Assembly: GCF_009797025.1 (NCBI RefSeq)
Contig: NZ_CP047027.1
Span: 4,960,001 to 5,024,000, forward strand
Reading direction: 5' to 3'
Length of the DNA stretch: 64,000 nucleotides
From: Cellulophaga sp. L1A9
GTDB taxonomy: Bacteria > Bacteroidota > Bacteroidia > Flavobacteriales > Flavobacteriaceae
Made by a program: the position numbers and the translations under genes. The number at the start of each line of letters is the position of its first letter. Position 1 is the stretch's first letter. This document shows positions 1 through 7,426 of the stretch, piece after piece. The notes beneath the pieces were generated by a model. The model saw only the letters and a program-made list of their open reading frames with translations. It did no database searches and was not told where the DNA came from.

Positions 1-1530
1 AGAAACGTTGTGTATTCTCCATCAACATGGATTGATGCAAATGGTAATGGTACATTAGATGATGGTGAAATTACAGAAGGGTCTGAATTATACAGAGAGA
101 ACAGTCAACAATCTTTTGATCCGGGAGGTACAAAATTTTCACATAATGTAGGAAATATTGATATTTCTAGATTATTATCAGATAAAGTAAGTATTGGTGT
201 TGGAGCCGAATTTAGAGCTGAAACTTTTGAAGTTATTGAGGGAGAATTAGCTTCTTATGATGGTGGTGGTGCAGATTCTTTTGCAGGAAATAGTCCTGAG
301 AATTCAGGGAAATTTAACCGTTACAATTTTGGGGGTTACTTATCTTTAGATTATGATGTAACTGATGCATTTTTATTAAGTGGTACCATTAGAACAGAAA
401 ATTATTCTGATTTTGGAAATACGTTTGTGTATAAGTTTAGTTCTCGTTTAAAATTAACGGATCAACTTACCGCCAGAGCTTCTATTTCTTCTGGATTTAG
501 AGCACCTACATTACACCAAATCTATACACAAAAAGCACAATATAGTTTTGTACCTGGACAAGGGATTCAAGTGGGGGGGTTAATTAATAATGTATCTACA
601 CAGGCTAAGCTTTTAGGCATTCCTCAACTAGATGCTGAAACTTCTAACAACTTCACTGTTGGTTTTGGTGGAAAACTTGCTAATAATTTTAGTTTCACTG
701 TTGATTATTATAACATTGCCGTAAAAGACCGTATTGTTTTAGGTTCTGAAATAGGAGGAACAGCTTTTGATACCGATGGAAATAATATAGGTACTACTGC
801 TTTAGATGATATCTTAAGAGATAATAATTTATCAGATGTAAGTTTCTTTTCTAATGCAATAGATACTAAAACTTCTGGTATTGATGTGGTAATTAGCAAA
901 AAGAATATTGAAATTGGTAACGGAAGTCTAGATTTAAATTTATCTGGAAATTACACGATTCAGAACGAGAGAGATGGGGCTGTGAAAGATATTGATTTAG
1001 TTGCTGATTCAGGTCAATCTGTAGTGAACGATACGCAAGAAGCTTTATTCTTTACTTCTAGACCAGAAACTAAGTGGATTTTGGGTGCTAATTATGAAAT
1101 TGGTAAATTCGGTTTTTCTCTAAATAATACGTATTTCGGAAAAACATCATTCGCAAATGATGGTCTTCAAGATTTGGAGAAAAGATTTATAGATGCCGCT
1201 GATCTTCCTGCTGATGCAAGTCAAGATGGCGGATGGGATTTGAGAACTGAATTTATTCCTAAAATTGTCACTGATTTAGGAATTAGTTTTAATGCTACAG
1301 AAAAATTAACATTAGCCTTAAATATCAATAATTTATTTGATGTTTTACCAGAATGGAAATTTACAGATCCAACTTCAACTGGTCAAGCTGTGTTAGATGG
1401 TGCTGCAGTTTCTAACTCTCCCTCTAATTTAATTACATTCAATCAACGATACTCACAAATGACTTATGATGGTTACCATTTTAGTCAATTAGGAACTATG
1501 CTAAACTTATCCATTAACTATAGGTTTTAA
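1..1530 (+). CDS. TonB-dependent receptor, C-terminal part (5' end outside window)
   Basis: This frame is open from the first base, so the gene starts upstream; the GTG at 10 is an internal codon. The 509 visible residues are the outer-membrane beta-barrel of a TonB-dependent receptor: alternating hydrophobic strands, a conserved GFRAPT motif near residue 165, repeated N-[IL]-F-D strand motifs, and a terminal aromatic residue (ending INYRF) as needed for outer-membrane assembly. An EF-hand-like DANGNGTLDDGE segment lies near the start. The plug domain is missing, so the substrate cannot be told; the style is that of siderophore, vitamin or oligomer receptors rather than SusC. A strong terminator follows 20 bp after the stop, so it ends its transcript. 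Confidence in the family is high and in the substrate nil. Confidence 0.9.
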   Translation, partial: RNVVYSPSTWIDANGNGTLDDGEITEGSELYRENSQQSFDPGGTKFSHNVGNIDISRLLSDKVSIGVGAEFRAETFEVIEGELASYDGGGADSFAGNSPENSGKFNRYNFGGYLSLDYDVTDAFLLSGTIRTENYSDFGNTFVYKFSSRLKLTDQLTARASISSGFRAPTLHQIYTQKAQYSFVPGQGIQVGGLINNVSTQAKLLGIPQLDAETSNNFTVGFGGKLANNFSFTVDYYNIAVKDRIVLGSEIGGTAFDTDGNNIGTTALDDILRDNNLSDVSFFSNAIDTKTSGIDVVISKKNIEIGNGSLDLNLSGNYTIQNERDGAVKDIDLVADSGQSVVNDTQEALFFTSRPETKWILGANYEIGKFGFSLNNTYFGKTSFANDGLQDLEKRFIDAADLPADASQDGGWDLRTEFIPKIVTDLGISFNATEKLTLALNINNLFDVLPEWKFTDPTSTGQAVLDGAAVSNSPSNLITFNQRYSQMTYDGYHFSQLGTMLNLSINYRF

Positions 1531-1550
1531 TTAGTAATTAGTCAACCTGA

Positions 1551-1574
1551 AAAGCTACCTTAACCGGTAGCTTT
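1551..1574 (+). terminator. Rho-independent terminator of the TonB receptor
   Basis: AAAGCTACC (1551-1559) pairs with GGTAGCTTT (1566-1574) and is followed directly by a run of T. It lies 20 bp after the receptor stop codon. Confidence 0.85.
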
Positions 1575-1613
1575 TTTTTATTTGAACTATGTTATTAATA
1601 ATACACGCATAAA

Positions 1614-1646
1614 AAAGCCCGAACTACATTAAGTAATTCGGGCTTT
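1614..1646 (-). terminator. Terminator of the ferredoxin gene
   Basis: AAAGCCCGAA (1614-1623) pairs with TTCGGGCTTT (1637-1646). On the minus strand the stem is followed by a T run, which fits the end of the ferredoxin gene 20 bp away. It may also work in the plus direction. Confidence 0.85.
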
Positions 1647-1665
1647 ATTTTATTTTAAACATATA

Positions 1666-2019
1666 CTATCCCTCTGGGTGCATAAATTTTTGTTTCGTTA
1701 ATAAAACTTCTTCCGTCTCCACATGATCATCATCTGGCACACAACAATCTACCGGACAAACAGCAGCACATTGAGGCTCTTCATGAAATCCTACGCATTC
1801 TGTACATTTATCAGGAGAGATATAGTATACTTCATCACTTATTGGCTCTTGTACAATGTCCGCATCTACTTCCTTACCATTAGGTAAAACAACCTCGCCT
1901 TTTAAAGAGGTTCCATCACTATAACGCCATTCATCAGCACCTTCATATATTGCAGTATTTGGGCATTCTGGTTCGCATGCTCCGCAATTTATACACTCAT
2001 CAGTTATTATAATTGCCAT
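1666..2019 (-). CDS. Ferredoxin, two 4Fe-4S clusters
   Basis: A 117-residue soluble ferredoxin. The first cluster motif is C9-x2-C12-x2-C15-x3-C19P. The second is C72-x2-C75-x8-C84-x3-C88P with further cysteines at 92-93. About 50 residues rich in acid and aromatic residues separate the two, a long insert compared with a minimal 2[4Fe-4S] ferredoxin. It would carry low-potential electrons in the cytoplasm. It is monocistronic, divergent from the acyl-CoA reductase gene with a 106-bp gap that holds a plus-strand promoter, and is closed by its own terminator. A partner reductase is not evident. Family assignment is very secure. Confidence 0.93.
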   Translation of the reverse strand: MAIIITDECINCGACEPECPNTAIYEGADEWRYSDGTSLKGEVVLPNGKEVDADIVQEPISDEVYYISPDKCTECVGFHEEPQCAAVCPVDCCVPDDDHVETEEVLLTKQKFMHPEG

Positions 2020-2058
2020 ATTTTCTTTTTCTTTTCTGAATTAATTCCAGTATTTATA

Positions 2059-2087
2059 TTGAATTTATTTCAGTATCTATACTTTTG
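2059..2087 (+). promoter_or_regulatory. Predicted promoter of the acyl-CoA reductase gene
   Basis: The -7 box TACTTTTG (2080-2087) fits the Bacteroidota consensus TAnnTTTG, with TTG at 2059-2061 at the -33 position. The start codon is at 2126. Confidence 0.6.
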
Positions 2088-2125
2088 CACAAAGGTAAAA
2101 CCTAATACAATCCTATACAAATATA

Positions 2126-3193
2126 ATGACAGACCATACACAACGAATTAAAGCTTTTGTTAAACTTGGTACTTTTTTTAGAGAATTTTGCGATTCTACT
2201 AACAATCTGCAAGGTAAGCTTGAGCATTCTTCCCAATCATTTAACATTTTAGAAGACAAAATAGCATTAGCCAAACATAAAAATGGATGGTTTACACGTG
2301 AAAATATACTTTTTAGTTTCAATAGCTGGGCTAATGCTCTTACAGATATAAACTTAAATGCTTGGTTGACCAAGTACCAATTTCAAGAAAATAATACCCC
2401 TAAAACAGTTGCACTTATCTTAGCTGGAAACATCCCACTTGTGGGCTTTCACGATGTTCTTTGTGTTTTAGTAACCGGAAACAAAGCGCTAATAAAACTT
2501 TCCTCAAATGACAACATTTTATTACCTGAAGTCGCAAATATACTAATTGATATTGCTCCTGAATTTGAGGGTTATATCAAATTTGAAAGTGATAAACTAT
2601 CTAGTTTCGATACTGTAATTGCGACAGGAAGTAATAATACGGCTCGTTATTTTGAACATTATTTTAAAAATAAGCCCCATATTATTCGTAAAAATAGAAA
2701 TTCTGTAGCCATATTAACTGGAAATGAAACTGCTGAACAGCTAAAAGCCTTGGGAGAAGATATTTTTCTTTATTATGGTTTGGGATGTCGCAGCGTTGCA
2801 AAACTCTTTATTCCTAAAGGATATAATTTTGATTTATTTTTTGAATCACTTTATGAATACCATCCTATAATAGAACAAGCAAAATATGCTAATAATTATG
2901 ATTACAATAAGGCCGTATACCTCATGAGTAATTTTAAGCTTTTAGAAAACGGATTTTTAATCTTAAAAAATGACGAGAGCTACTCCTCTCCTATTGCCTC
3001 TCTTTTTTATGAAGAATATGAAACTATAGACCTTCTAAAACAAAAATTACGCGTAGATCAAGAAAAAGTACAATGTATTGTCTCTCAAGGGCTTTTTGAC
3101 TCTGAAATCACATTTGGACAAACACAAAGTCCAAAATTAACAGACTATGCAGATAATGTTGATACAATCGCATTCCTGTTAAGAAACTCTTAG
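2126..3193 (+). CDS. Acyl-CoA reductase (LuxC-like)
   Basis: A 355-residue protein of the LuxC / acyl-CoA reductase family, which reduces acyl-CoA or acyl-protein thioesters to aldehydes with NAD(P)H through a covalent thioester. Visible family marks are the nucleotide-binding stretch VALILAGNIPLVGFHDVLCV (about residues 91-110), the segment FDTVIATGSNNTARYFEHYF, and LGCRSV near residue 221, whose cysteine is the likely nucleophile. It is cytoplasmic, without a signal peptide. No luxD or luxE lies nearby, so a role in bioluminescence is not supported; an aldehyde or lipid role is more likely. serC begins 134 bp downstream on the same strand. The substrate is unknown. Confidence 0.85.
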   Translation: MTDHTQRIKAFVKLGTFFREFCDSTNNLQGKLEHSSQSFNILEDKIALAKHKNGWFTRENILFSFNSWANALTDINLNAWLTKYQFQENNTPKTVALILAGNIPLVGFHDVLCVLVTGNKALIKLSSNDNILLPEVANILIDIAPEFEGYIKFESDKLSSFDTVIATGSNNTARYFEHYFKNKPHIIRKNRNSVAILTGNETAEQLKALGEDIFLYYGLGCRSVAKLFIPKGYNFDLFFESLYEYHPIIEQAKYANNYDYNKAVYLMSNFKLLENGFLILKNDESYSSPIASLFYEEYETIDLLKQKLRVDQEKVQCIVSQGLFDSEITFGQTQSPKLTDYADNVDTIAFLLRNS

Positions 3194-3327
3194 AATTTTT
3201 AGATAATTAGCTTAAAATCACATAATTTTCACAACCTTTGTCAACTTAAATTTTTTTTTAAGAATAAATTTTTAATAATTAGTCAAGGTCTTACAAGACC
3301 AAAAATTCAAAATAAACAAAATCACAA

Positions 3328-4392
3328 ATGAAAAAGCATAATTTTAGCGCAGGCCCGTGTATATTACCACAAGAAGTGTTATTAAAAGCCTCTGAGGCGG
3401 TACAAGATTACAACGGTTCAGGATTGTCTCTTATAGAAATGTCTCATAGAAGTACAGAGTTTGTAGCTATCATGGAAAATGCTAGATCACTTGCTTTAGA
3501 ACTGTTAGGACTAGAAGGTAAAGGCTATAAAGCTTTATTTTTACAAGGAGGAGCTAGTATGGAGTTTGTTCGTGTTGCTTACAACTTATTAGAAACAAAA
3601 GCGGGTTATTTAAATACTGGTACTTGGGCAAATAATGCTATTAAAGAAGCGAAATTTTTTGGTGAAGTGGTGGAAGTTGCTTCTTCAAAAAATGAAAACT
3701 ATAACCATATTCCAAAAATATATGGCGTTCCTAATGATTTAGATTACTTACATGTAACCTCAAATAATACTATTTATGGAACTCAAATGAAAACGTTTCC
3801 AAAAGTGAATGTTCCTTTGGTTTGCGACATGAGTTCTGATATTTTTTCTAAACAAATAGATTTCTCTCAGTTTGATTTAATTTATGCCGGTGCTCAAAAA
3901 AATATGGGTCCTGCAGGAACAGAGTTAGTTGTTATAAAAGAAGATATCTTAGGAAAAGTATCCCGTAAAATTCCTTCTATTTTAGACTATCAGGTAAGTA
4001 TTGCAAAAGAAAGTATGTTTAACACGCCTGCAGTATTTCCTATCTATGTCTCTATGCTAACTTTAGAATGGTTAAAAGGTATCGGTGGTATTTCTGTAAT
4101 AGAAGAAATAAACAACAAAAAAGCACAATTATTATATTCTGAAATAGATTTGAATCCTTTATTTAAAGGCTATGCAAACATAGAAGATAGATCTACAATG
4201 AATGCAACTTTTAGCATTACCGATGATAAATTAAAACCTGCTTTTGATGCTGCTTGGAAAGAAGCTGGTGTTAGCGGAATTAACGGTCATAGATCTATCG
4301 GGGGTTATAGAGCGTCTATGTATAATGCTTTAACACTAGAGAGTGTTGGTGTATTAGTAGATGTTATGAGCGAAATGGAAAGAAAAGCATAG
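3328..4392 (+). CDS. serC: Phosphoserine aminotransferase
   Basis: SerC, 354 residues, the usual length for this PLP enzyme, which converts 3-phosphohydroxypyruvate and glutamate to O-phosphoserine in serine synthesis. The N-terminus NFSAGPCILPQEVL is diagnostic. FLQGGASMEF near residue 72 binds the cofactor phosphate, and the lysine of YAGAQKNMGPAG near residue 190 forms the Schiff base. HRSIGGYRASMYNA near the C-terminus is also typical. serA follows 63 bp downstream, so the two act as a serine synthesis operon; serB is absent from the window. Confidence 0.97.
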   Translation: MKKHNFSAGPCILPQEVLLKASEAVQDYNGSGLSLIEMSHRSTEFVAIMENARSLALELLGLEGKGYKALFLQGGASMEFVRVAYNLLETKAGYLNTGTWANNAIKEAKFFGEVVEVASSKNENYNHIPKIYGVPNDLDYLHVTSNNTIYGTQMKTFPKVNVPLVCDMSSDIFSKQIDFSQFDLIYAGAQKNMGPAGTELVVIKEDILGKVSRKIPSILDYQVSIAKESMFNTPAVFPIYVSMLTLEWLKGIGGISVIEEINNKKAQLLYSEIDLNPLFKGYANIEDRSTMNATFSITDDKLKPAFDAAWKEAGVSGINGHRSIGGYRASMYNALTLESVGVLVDVMSEMERKA

Positions 4393-4455
4393 ATTAAGAG
4401 GATCAAATACTTCTGAATAGAATTATTTGATCTTTTAAAATTATAAAATTTAAAA

Positions 4456-5406
4456 ATGAGAATATTAGCAAACGATGGAATTTCTCAAGCTGGGATTGAT
4501 GCATTAAAATCAAATGGCTTTGAAGTTTTAACCGTAAATGTTGCGCAAAATCAACTTATTGATTACATCAATAAGCATACTATTTCAGCACTTTTAGTAC
4601 GTAGTGCCACAGAAGTTAGAAAAGATATTATAGACCAATGCCCAGGACTAAAATTAATTGGTCGTGGTGGTGTTGGTATGGATAATATAGATGTTGCATA
4701 TGCCGAAGAAAAAGGAGTTCATGTTATAAATACACCCGAAGCTTCTTCTGAATCTGTTGCTGAGCTAGTTTTTGCTCATTTATACGGTGCCGTTCGCTTT
4801 TTATATGATTCAAACAGGAATATGCCTTTAGATGGCGATAGTCGTTTTAAGGACCTTAAAAAGGATTATTCTAGCGGTTCTGAGCTGAAAGGAAAAACAT
4901 TAGGAATTATAGGATTTGGGAAAATTGGTCAAGCCACTGCCAAAATTGCGTTAGGTGTTGGTATGAACGTTCTTTATCATGATTCTGAAATTGAAGAAAC
5001 TTCTATTTCATTAAATTTTTACGATGGCCAGACGATAAATTTCAATTTAAAAAACAATAGTAAAGAAGCTGTCTTAAAATCGGCCGACTTTATAACATTA
5101 CATGTGCCTAAGCAAAAAGCATACGTAATTGGAAAAAGTGAATTCGGTTTAATGAAAGACGGTGTTGGTATCATCAACACTGCTCGTGGTGGTGCTTTAG
5201 ATGAAGTAGCTTTGATTGACGCTATGGAATCACGTAAAGTTGCTTTTGCAGGCTTAGATGTGTACGAATCTGAACCAAAACCGGAAATAAAAATACTAAT
5301 GCACCCTGATATTTCGTTAACACCACATATTGGTGCAGCTACTAAGGAAGCTCAAGACAGAATTGGTGTCGAACTAGCAACTAAAATTAGCTCATTGTTA
5401 AAATAA
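4456..5406 (+). CDS. serA: D-3-phosphoglycerate dehydrogenase (short form)
   Basis: A 316-residue D-isomer-specific 2-hydroxyacid dehydrogenase, which in this context oxidizes 3-phosphoglycerate to 3-phosphohydroxypyruvate, the substrate of SerC. GRGGVGMDNID (about 73-83), the Rossmann motif GIIGFGKIGQ (about 149-158), the INTARGG segment and the catalytic LTPHIGAAT (about 295-303, histidine included) are all intact. It has no C-terminal ACT domain, so allosteric inhibition by serine through that domain is not expected. The pairing with serC settles the substrate; from sequence alone other 2-hydroxyacid dehydrogenases would be possible. Confidence 0.94.
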   Translation: MRILANDGISQAGIDALKSNGFEVLTVNVAQNQLIDYINKHTISALLVRSATEVRKDIIDQCPGLKLIGRGGVGMDNIDVAYAEEKGVHVINTPEASSESVAELVFAHLYGAVRFLYDSNRNMPLDGDSRFKDLKKDYSSGSELKGKTLGIIGFGKIGQATAKIALGVGMNVLYHDSEIEETSISLNFYDGQTINFNLKNNSKEAVLKSADFITLHVPKQKAYVIGKSEFGLMKDGVGIINTARGGALDEVALIDAMESRKVAFAGLDVYESEPKPEIKILMHPDISLTPHIGAATKEAQDRIGVELATKISSLLK

Positions 5407-5485
5407 CAATCTTTTTCTTATCAAATTATAAAGAATTTACTTCTTTTTTGTAAATTAGAGAAAATAAAAAAACCAAAACTATAAA

Positions 5486-6121
5486 ATGTCAGGATTATTA
5501 GATTTATTAAGTGGCCCAATGGGTCAACAATTAATTAGCGGTGTTGCAGGTCAGACTGGAGAATCAGAAGGAAAAACCGCAAGTGTACTTAGTATGGCTA
5601 TGCCATTGCTATTAGGCGCTATGAAAAAGAATGTTTCTACGCCAGAAGGTGCGCAAGGATTAATGAGTGCCTTACAAGGAGGAAAACATGATGGAAGTAT
5701 ACTAGATAACCTAGGTGGTTTATTTGGTGGTGGAGTTGATGATGCGGTAACCAATGATGGCGCCGGAATTTTAGGTCACCTTTTAGGTTCTAAACAAGAA
5801 AGTGTTGAGAGTGCAATAAGCCAAAAAGCTGGTGTTGACGCTGGATCTGTAGGTAATATTTTAAAAATTGCAGCTCCTATTTTAATGGGATTCTTGTCAA
5901 AACAAACTTCTCAAAACAATGTTAGTGATGCTGGTGGAATGAATGCTTTATTAGGGGGTATGCTTGGTGGTCAGCCACAAGAAAACCAAAGCTTAATCAC
6001 GTCTTTATTAGATGCTGATGGTGACGGTAGTATCCTAGATGATGTTGCAGGAATGGTCATGGGTTCTAGCAGTAAGAAAGGTGGCATCGGAGGACTTTTA
6101 GGAGGCCTTTTCGGAAAATAA
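5486..6121 (+). CDS. DUF937 family Gly-rich protein
   Basis: A 211-residue protein of the DUF937 (YidB-like) family, rich in Gly, Leu and Met. It shows the family repeats: LLSGPMGQQLISGVAGQTG near the N-terminus, SMAMPLLLGAMKKN, a repeat of this style with ILKIAAPILMGFLSKQ, and the calcium-loop-like DADGDGSILDDVAG near the C-terminus. The N-terminus is not a signal peptide. The molecular function of the family is unknown. It lies 79 bp after serA on the same strand and is closed by a strong terminator, so it may be cotranscribed with serCA or have its own promoter. Confidence 0.85.
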   Translation: MSGLLDLLSGPMGQQLISGVAGQTGESEGKTASVLSMAMPLLLGAMKKNVSTPEGAQGLMSALQGGKHDGSILDNLGGLFGGGVDDAVTNDGAGILGHLLGSKQESVESAISQKAGVDAGSVGNILKIAAPILMGFLSKQTSQNNVSDAGGMNALLGGMLGGQPQENQSLITSLLDADGDGSILDDVAGMVMGSSSKKGGIGGLLGGLFGK

Positions 6122-6143
6122 ACCTTCTTAAATAAGATCATAA

Positions 6144-6173
6144 AAAAGCCGGATAGTTACATATTCGGCTTTT
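6144..6173 (+). terminator. Terminator of the DUF937 gene
   Basis: AAAAGCCG (6144-6151) pairs with CGGCTTTT (6166-6173), followed by T residues. An ATG at 6175 sits at the foot of this hairpin, which is a reason to prefer the ATG at 6190 for the next gene. Confidence 0.85.
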
Positions 6174-6189
6174 TTTGTACCTTAATACG

Positions 6190-6648
6190 ATGAAAAAGAA
6201 AGTAGTACACTTGAGTATTCTCCTAACAGTCGTCGCTTTAATTACGTTTAGTTGCACGAGTACTAAAACTATTAACCCTGTTTCTGAAAAAGAACAAGAA
6301 GCTTTTCATCAAACCCAAGGCGATACCATTACTATTGCAGATGAAGAAAGTGACTATGAAATTATCATTATTGAACCCGGATTTAATTTTTGGTTACAAA
6401 GCATAGCTAAATCAGAAGGGTATTATTCGCAAAACTATTTAGAGGCTAGGAATGCCATATGGGTACAAGAATGGAACCAAAGAGTGCAACAACCACAACG
6501 CTTTGATCCTAGTTTATATGAAATGACAATCAACTATGATTCATTTACAGATTACGGTTATGAAGTAAACTATAAGCTTTACAATTACTTCATTTATTTC
6601 CAAAGAAAATATAATCAACGCTTAGGTTCTTTTTATCCCCGTATATAA
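6190..6648 (+). CDS. Lipoprotein of unknown function (DUF6146-like)
   Basis: A 152-residue predicted lipoprotein. The start at 6190 is chosen because it gives a clean signal peptide (MKKKVVHLSILLTVVALITFSC, lipobox cysteine at residue 22), whereas the upstream ATG at 6175 adds five residues inside the terminator. The mature part contains the segment YEIIIIEPGFNFWL, an aromatic-rich middle (GYYSQNYLEARNAIWVQEWN) and a C-terminus ending YNYFIYFQRKYNQRLG. I recognise this as the conserved Bacteroidota lipoprotein family I know as DUF6146; the family number is from memory. It has no known function. A small membrane protein gene follows 30 bp downstream. Confidence 0.75.
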   Translation: MKKKVVHLSILLTVVALITFSCTSTKTINPVSEKEQEAFHQTQGDTITIADEESDYEIIIIEPGFNFWLQSIAKSEGYYSQNYLEARNAIWVQEWNQRVQQPQRFDPSLYEMTINYDSFTDYGYEVNYKLYNYFIYFQRKYNQRLGSFYPRI

Positions 6649-6651
6649 TTT

Positions 6652-6659
6652 TATATTTG
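6652..6659 (+). promoter_or_regulatory. Predicted -7 box before the small membrane protein gene
   Basis: TATATTTG (6652-6659) matches TAnnTTTG 19 bp before the start codon at 6679. No clear -33 TTG was found, so confidence is modest. Confidence 0.4.
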
Positions 6660-6678
6660 CAAGCGATTTAAAAATGCT

Positions 6679-6996
6679 ATGAAAAAATTAAAAGAACGCT
6701 GGGGAATAGAATCTAACTTTGGGATCATCATGATTCTACTCGTTTTTTCAGTTACAGGATCATCAGCATTAAAAATTGCGAGACCTCTCTTGGACTATAT
6801 TGGATTTACACGAGAGACTTTCGCAGATGATTGGTATTTTTCTGTGCTCTATTGGACCGTGCGTATTCTAATTATTTTTCCCATCTATCAAATTCTATTG
6901 GTTGCCTTTGGGTGGCTATTTGGGCAATTTAAATTTTTCTGGAATTTTGAAAAGAAGATGCTATGTCGCCTTGGTCTAGGCTTCTTGTTTAAATAA
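6679..6996 (+). CDS. Small conserved inner-membrane protein
   Basis: A 105-residue protein with a basic N-terminus (MKKLKERWGIES) and two or three hydrophobic segments: about residues 14-32, a stretch around 58-82 (ISVLYW-type followed by ILIIFPIYQILLVAFGWLFG), and an aromatic C-terminal part (FKFFWNFEKKMLCRLG). I recognise the pattern from Bacteroidota genomes, perhaps the family DUF6787, but cannot give a function. It is probably expressed from the TATATTTG box just upstream or read through from the lipoprotein gene. Confidence 0.65.
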   Translation: MKKLKERWGIESNFGIIMILLVFSVTGSSALKIARPLLDYIGFTRETFADDWYFSVLYWTVRILIIFPIYQILLVAFGWLFGQFKFFWNFEKKMLCRLGLGFLFK

Positions 6997-7037
6997 CCTT
7001 ATGCTTTTCTTAACAATTTTATAGGGTGCTGTTTTAG

Positions 7038-7045
7038 TACCTTTG
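7038..7045 (+). promoter_or_regulatory. Predicted -7 box, leaderless start
   Basis: TACCTTTG (7038-7045) fits TAnnTTTG and ends only four bases before the ATG at 7050. If used, transcription would begin at or next to the start codon and give a leaderless mRNA. Confidence 0.45.
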
Positions 7046-7049
7046 AGAA

Positions 7050-7382
7050 ATGGGGAATAATTTAACCAAATTTCTACTTTCCTGTATTGCAATTTCTCTT
7101 TTGGGAGCTTTAGGTATTCCTGATATCGCGAAGATATCCCATGACATTTTAGAGCATAAAGAAGAAACCTGCCATGAAAAAACTAAAGTCCATTTTCATG
7201 AAACTGAATTTGATTGCGACTTTCACAAATACCACATTACAACATATTTTACTCCAGAACTTTATAGTTGTACGTTTCTTGAACCTGTACTTCACGCTTT
7301 GCTAAGTGAAAACTTCTATTTTCTCTTAAGCGAATTTCAACAACTTCAGTCCACACTTAGAGGTCCACCTGTATATTCATAA
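7050..7382 (+). CDS. Small exported His/Cys-rich protein before a metal-type TonB receptor
   Basis: A 110-residue protein with an N-terminal hydrophobic segment (about residues 6-22) followed by a region rich in metal ligands: HDILEHKEETCHEKTKVHFHETEFDCDFHKYH (about 31-62) has seven His and three Cys. It ends LRGPPVYS, an ending I associate with small proteins encoded beside flavobacterial metal receptors. The TonB receptor gene follows 44 bp downstream, so the two are probably cotranscribed. I infer binding or sensing of a metal such as zinc or copper at the membrane; nothing in the sequence proves which one. No named family is assigned with confidence. Confidence 0.6.
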   Translation: MGNNLTKFLLSCIAISLLGALGIPDIAKISHDILEHKEETCHEKTKVHFHETEFDCDFHKYHITTYFTPELYSCTFLEPVLHALLSENFYFLLSEFQQLQSTLRGPPVYS

Positions 7383-7426
7383 CTCCGCATTTAAAGAATT
7401 AAAATAATTTAAACTAGTTTTTAGTT

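Noticed and set aside
2126..3193. Bioluminescence (lux) locus suggested by the LuxC-like protein
   Set aside because: No luxA, luxB, luxD or luxE is nearby; the neighbours are serine synthesis genes.
6175..6189. ATG at 6175 as start of the lipoprotein gene
   Set aside because: It sits at the foot of a terminator hairpin and adds five residues before a normal signal peptide.
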